The translations under genes were made by a program, and so were the position numbers. This document shows, one piece after another, positions 61,533-64,000 of a stretch of DNA of 64,000 nucleotides (positions within the stretch are counted from its first letter, which is position 1; each line of letters begins with the position of its first letter). Below the pieces are notes generated by a model, which was given only the letters and a program-made list of their open reading frames with translations, did no database searches and was not told the DNA's origin. Origin of the DNA: Dyadobacter diqingensis (GTDB lineage: Bacteria > Bacteroidota > Bacteroidia > Cytophagales > Spirosomataceae); the NCBI RefSeq assembly GCF_024220585.1, contig NZ_JAMXKF010000005.1:310289-374288 (forward strand), given 5' to 3'.

Positions 61533-62858
61533 TTAATGTTTTGCGCCCGTCGGGAGATCGTACAGCTTGCCAACCATTTTTATTTGCCGGTACAACATGA
61601 AAGTCACGATGATGCCCAGTGAAACATACATGGCGGTAAACAAATAAAACGAATAACCAATCCCGGGCATTGGCGTCACAGCATCAGCCGTACGCATAAC
61701 ATTGTAAATAATCCACGGCTGTCGCCCGACCTCCGTCACTGTCCAGCCAGCCTCTACGGCAATAAACCCCAGCGGTGTTGCGGCTACGAAAAGTTTGAGA
61801 AGCCAGTCGCTTTGAAGCCACTTTTTCATCTTCCACAGAGCGAGGAAATACAGGAATGAGATCGCCATCATCGCCATACCCAGTCCGACCATTACCTGAA
61901 AGGCATAATGCGTAATGGCTACCGGAGGATGATCTTCGGGTTTGATCTGATCAAGGCCGGTTACTTCTTTGCTGAAATCGCCGTGTGCCATAAAACTGAG
62001 CAATCCCGGAATCTTAATCCCGTAATCAACCGTTTTATTTTTTTCGTCAGGAATTCCTCCGATGACCAATCCGGCTGATTTTTCGGTATGGAAATGCGCC
62101 TCCATGGCGGCCAGCTTGGCAGGTTGTCTTTTCGCAACGTCTTTTGCGGAAATATCGCCGCTGAGGGGCTGTAATAATGCCGCGGCGCAACCAAAAACGG
62201 CCGCGATAGTAAACGATTTGGTATGAAAATATACATTCTGTCGCCTGACGATCATCAGCGCGTGCACGCCGGCCACTGCGAAGCCCGTTGCAGCGAAGGC
62301 AGCAATACACATATGCAGCGCCTGCGAAAACCAGGCGTCGTTGAACATCGCTTTCACAGGATCGACATTGAGATATTGACCGTCGACAAAATCAAAACCT
62401 GCCGGACTGTTCATCCACGCATTAGCCGCCACCACGAGAATCCCGGAAGCCAGCCCGCTCACCCCAACAATGACACCGGTGAACCAATGAAACCATTTGT
62501 TAAAGCGGTCCCAGCCATAGAGAAAAAAGCCGAGTGCAATGGCTTCAATGAAAAATGCGGTTCCTTCCAGTGAAAAAGGCATACCAAAAATGGGACCTGC
62601 ATGCTCCATGAAACGCGGCCACAACAGCCCCAGCTCAAAAGACAGTACAGTCCCGGAAACGGCCCCGGTTGCAAAGAAAATGGCAACTCCTTTGCTCCAC
62701 GCTTTTGTTATATTTTTATAAACAATGTTATTTGTTTTGAGATAGTAGTAATGGGCCACTGCCATAAAAAAAGGCATAACCATTCCAATACAAGAGAAAA
62801 TGATATGGAAGCCCAGAGAGAGGGCCATTTGAGATCTTGCAGCAATGAAGTCGTTCAT
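61533..62858 (-). CDS. cydA: Cytochrome bd oxidase subunit I
   Basis: 441 residues, shorter than E. coli CydA (522), fitting a short Q-loop form. Heme ligands can be placed: N-terminal His in MALSLGFHIIFSCIGM (about residue 18) for the b595 site, His in FSQALHMCIAAFAATGF (about 180) for b558, and the late Met region. The quinol loop region contains GLDQIKPEDHPPV, and GWTVTEVGRQPWIIYNVMRT (about 365) is the strongest family motif. Nine or so TMs. First gene of the cydAB operon, on the minus strand. Confidence 0.95.
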   Translation of the reverse strand: MNDFIAARSQMALSLGFHIIFSCIGMVMPFFMAVAHYYYLKTNNIVYKNITKAWSKGVAIFFATGAVSGTVLSFELGLLWPRFMEHAGPIFGMPFSLEGTAFFIEAIALGFFLYGWDRFNKWFHWFTGVIVGVSGLASGILVVAANAWMNSPAGFDFVDGQYLNVDPVKAMFNDAWFSQALHMCIAAFAATGFAVAGVHALMIVRRQNVYFHTKSFTIAAVFGCAAALLQPLSGDISAKDVAKRQPAKLAAMEAHFHTEKSAGLVIGGIPDEKNKTVDYGIKIPGLLSFMAHGDFSKEVTGLDQIKPEDHPPVAITHYAFQVMVGLGMAMMAISFLYFLALWKMKKWLQSDWLLKLFVAATPLGFIAVEAGWTVTEVGRQPWIIYNVMRTADAVTPMPGIGYSFYLFTAMYVSLGIIVTFMLYRQIKMVGKLYDLPTGAKH

Positions 62859-63171
62859 GGGTGAGATTCAATTATGTCAGGGAAATGAAAGAAATCCGGT
62901 AGGGTGTTATAAATCGTATTCTTTATAATATTATATTTTAACTGGTCTTAAAACTACTATAAAATGTGACCGTCCGGATGCCTCAAAGCTACTCAAGACT
63001 TTCCAGAAGAACCACTTTATCGGACAAAAATTCCGAGAATAAAATGAGGTTTTGCAGTAAGAAAAAATGATTGTTCCTTTTTAAATGGAAGCTGGTTGAC
63101 TGGCAGCCGGATTTTGATCGGACGGTGGTCGGTTTGCCAGGGAATATTGTTGGAAAGGTTTTGTAACAAGC
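62859..63171. other. Divergent intergenic region, cydA / beta-helix gene
   Basis: About 313 bases with an AT-rich core at 62905-62965 (ATTCTTTATAATATTATATT). It must hold the cydAB promoter. I could not identify an FNR-like palindrome or a clear -7 box. No credible small gene. Confidence 0.5.
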
Positions 63172-64000
63172 ATGCGGAGAATTCTGATTTCAATTTTTTT
63201 AGTTCTGACACTTCCTGCGATTGCCCAGGTTAACAAGATCTATGTATCACCAAAGGGCGACGATGAAAATACCGGGATACTTGCGCGGCCGGTGCAAACG
63301 CTGGAAAGGGCCCTATCCCTGAGTGAAATGTTCGCCGGGAAGCAGGTGAGTATTCAGCTGATGGGCGGTACTTATTATTTAGAGAAAACTGTAAAAATTC
63401 AACCTTCTGTAAAATTTCCTTCGGAGCTTGAAATTAAGGCATTTGAAAATCAAAAGGTGATACTGAGTGCCGGCCGTGTTTTGAAACCTGACTGGCGTCA
63501 TTTCCATAGTGGAATTTACAGTGCTTCGCTGCCTCCCGGCATTTCTTTTGAGCGATTATTTGTCAATGGCGCGCTGCAAACGATGGCGCGTTATCCCAAC
63601 ATGGATTCAACGGCGAAAGTGTTTAAAGGTACAGCGGAAGATGCGACTTATTATGTCCGCGTGTTAACCTGGGGAAACCCGTCGGGCGGATATGTGCATG
63701 GGTTAGATGAGAGCCGGAAGGGGAGCCTGCATTACCGGATTACGGGTGTTGATGATACGGATAATGTAGAACTGGATGGCGGATGGCAGTACAAATACCC
63801 AGGCCATATGGATAAAAGATACCATTTTGTTGAAAACGTTTTGGGCGAGCTCGATACGCCGGGAGAATGGTATCTCGACAAATCGATTAATATGCTGTAT
63901 TATTATCCGACAACTGGTCTGGATTTGGCAAAGGCCGTTATTGAGGTTTCCAATCTCAAAAACAGCATGGAATTGACGGGGACGGCGGCCAATCCTTTGC
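63172..64000 (+). CDS. Secreted right-handed parallel beta-helix protein, 3' truncated by the window
   Basis: An open frame from the ATG at 63172 to the window end, 276 codons visible. Signal peptide RRILISIFLVLTLPAIA-QV. Then VNKIYVSPKGDDENTG...RPVQTLERAL, the usual opening of polysaccharide-active or surface parallel beta-helix proteins, VSIQLMGGTYYLEKTV, ERLFVNGALQTMARYPN and LDTPGEWYLDKSINMLYYYP. The last two segments resemble GH141-type and related uncharacterised beta-helix hydrolases. The catalytic region is outside the window, so the activity is not assigned. Divergent from cydA. Confidence 0.8.
   Translation, partial: MRRILISIFLVLTLPAIAQVNKIYVSPKGDDENTGILARPVQTLERALSLSEMFAGKQVSIQLMGGTYYLEKTVKIQPSVKFPSELEIKAFENQKVILSAGRVLKPDWRHFHSGIYSASLPPGISFERLFVNGALQTMARYPNMDSTAKVFKGTAEDATYYVRVLTWGNPSGGYVHGLDESRKGSLHYRITGVDDTDNVELDGGWQYKYPGHMDKRYHFVENVLGELDTPGEWYLDKSINMLYYYPTTGLDLAKAVIEVSNLKNSMELTGTAANPL

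Overview
The window is chromosomal DNA of a Bacteroidota bacterium, most likely a Cytophagales member close to Dyadobacter. This rests on gene content: a kdp locus with a Bbp2-type porin and a KdpD split from its kinase, a long array of MacB/FtsX-type permeases, an HD-PycTM protein, a DUF983 protein, a SdiA-regulated lipoprotein and short-form CydAB. Starts have little or no Shine-Dalgarno signal, as is usual in the phylum. No rRNA, tRNA, CRISPR array or intact insertion sequence was found. The genus is an inference.

Region 1 (1-10141), potassium uptake. The end of an unidentified gene and a strong terminator are followed by a dispersed-repeat element. Then come a small soluble protein, a 27-residue membrane peptide, kdpF, kdpA, kdpB, kdpC, an outer-membrane porin, a kinase-less KdpD and a separate histidine kinase. 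The last three genes overlap by single bases. A YoeB-type toxin-antitoxin pair sits on the opposite strand between kdpB and kdpC.

Region 2 (10219-34050), one serine hydrolase and then nine tandem paralogous genes, each about 790 codons, for two-module MacB/FtsX-like ABC permeases. No ATPase gene lies with them. Spacers and gene ends carry traces of recent duplication or gene conversion, and three stop codons are followed by REP-like hairpins. A candidate sigma-54 promoter with an upstream inverted repeat precedes the array, and a perfect 21-bp-stem terminator closes it.

Region 3 (34160-47593), mixed metabolism and signalling: a GNAT protein whose N-terminal domain resembles the small protein upstream of kdpF, a type II NADH dehydrogenase, a GAF protein with a weakly cyclase-like segment next to an HD-PycTM membrane protein, a SdiA-regulated lipoprotein, a phosphoesterase fused to an outer-membrane barrel, a small membrane protein, and an alpha/beta-hydrolase fused to a beta-lactamase-type domain.

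Region 4 (47654-60392), regulated stress and efflux modules. A TetR regulator, an SDR and an alpha/beta-hydrolase share a candidate operator. An AraC regulator lies divergent from an EmrAB-like pump whose TolC-like gene has an in-frame stop. A MazEF-like pair and an AraC regulator lie divergent from a pirin, OsmC, YceI and flavin-reductase group.

Region 5 (60431-64000), the cytochrome bd oxidase operon cydAB on the minus strand, then the 5' part of a secreted parallel beta-helix protein cut by the window edge.

The best candidates for something undescribed are the GAF/cyclase-like plus HD-PycTM pair, the ATPase-less nine-permease array with its recombination marks, and the toxin-antitoxin pair nested antisense in kdp.
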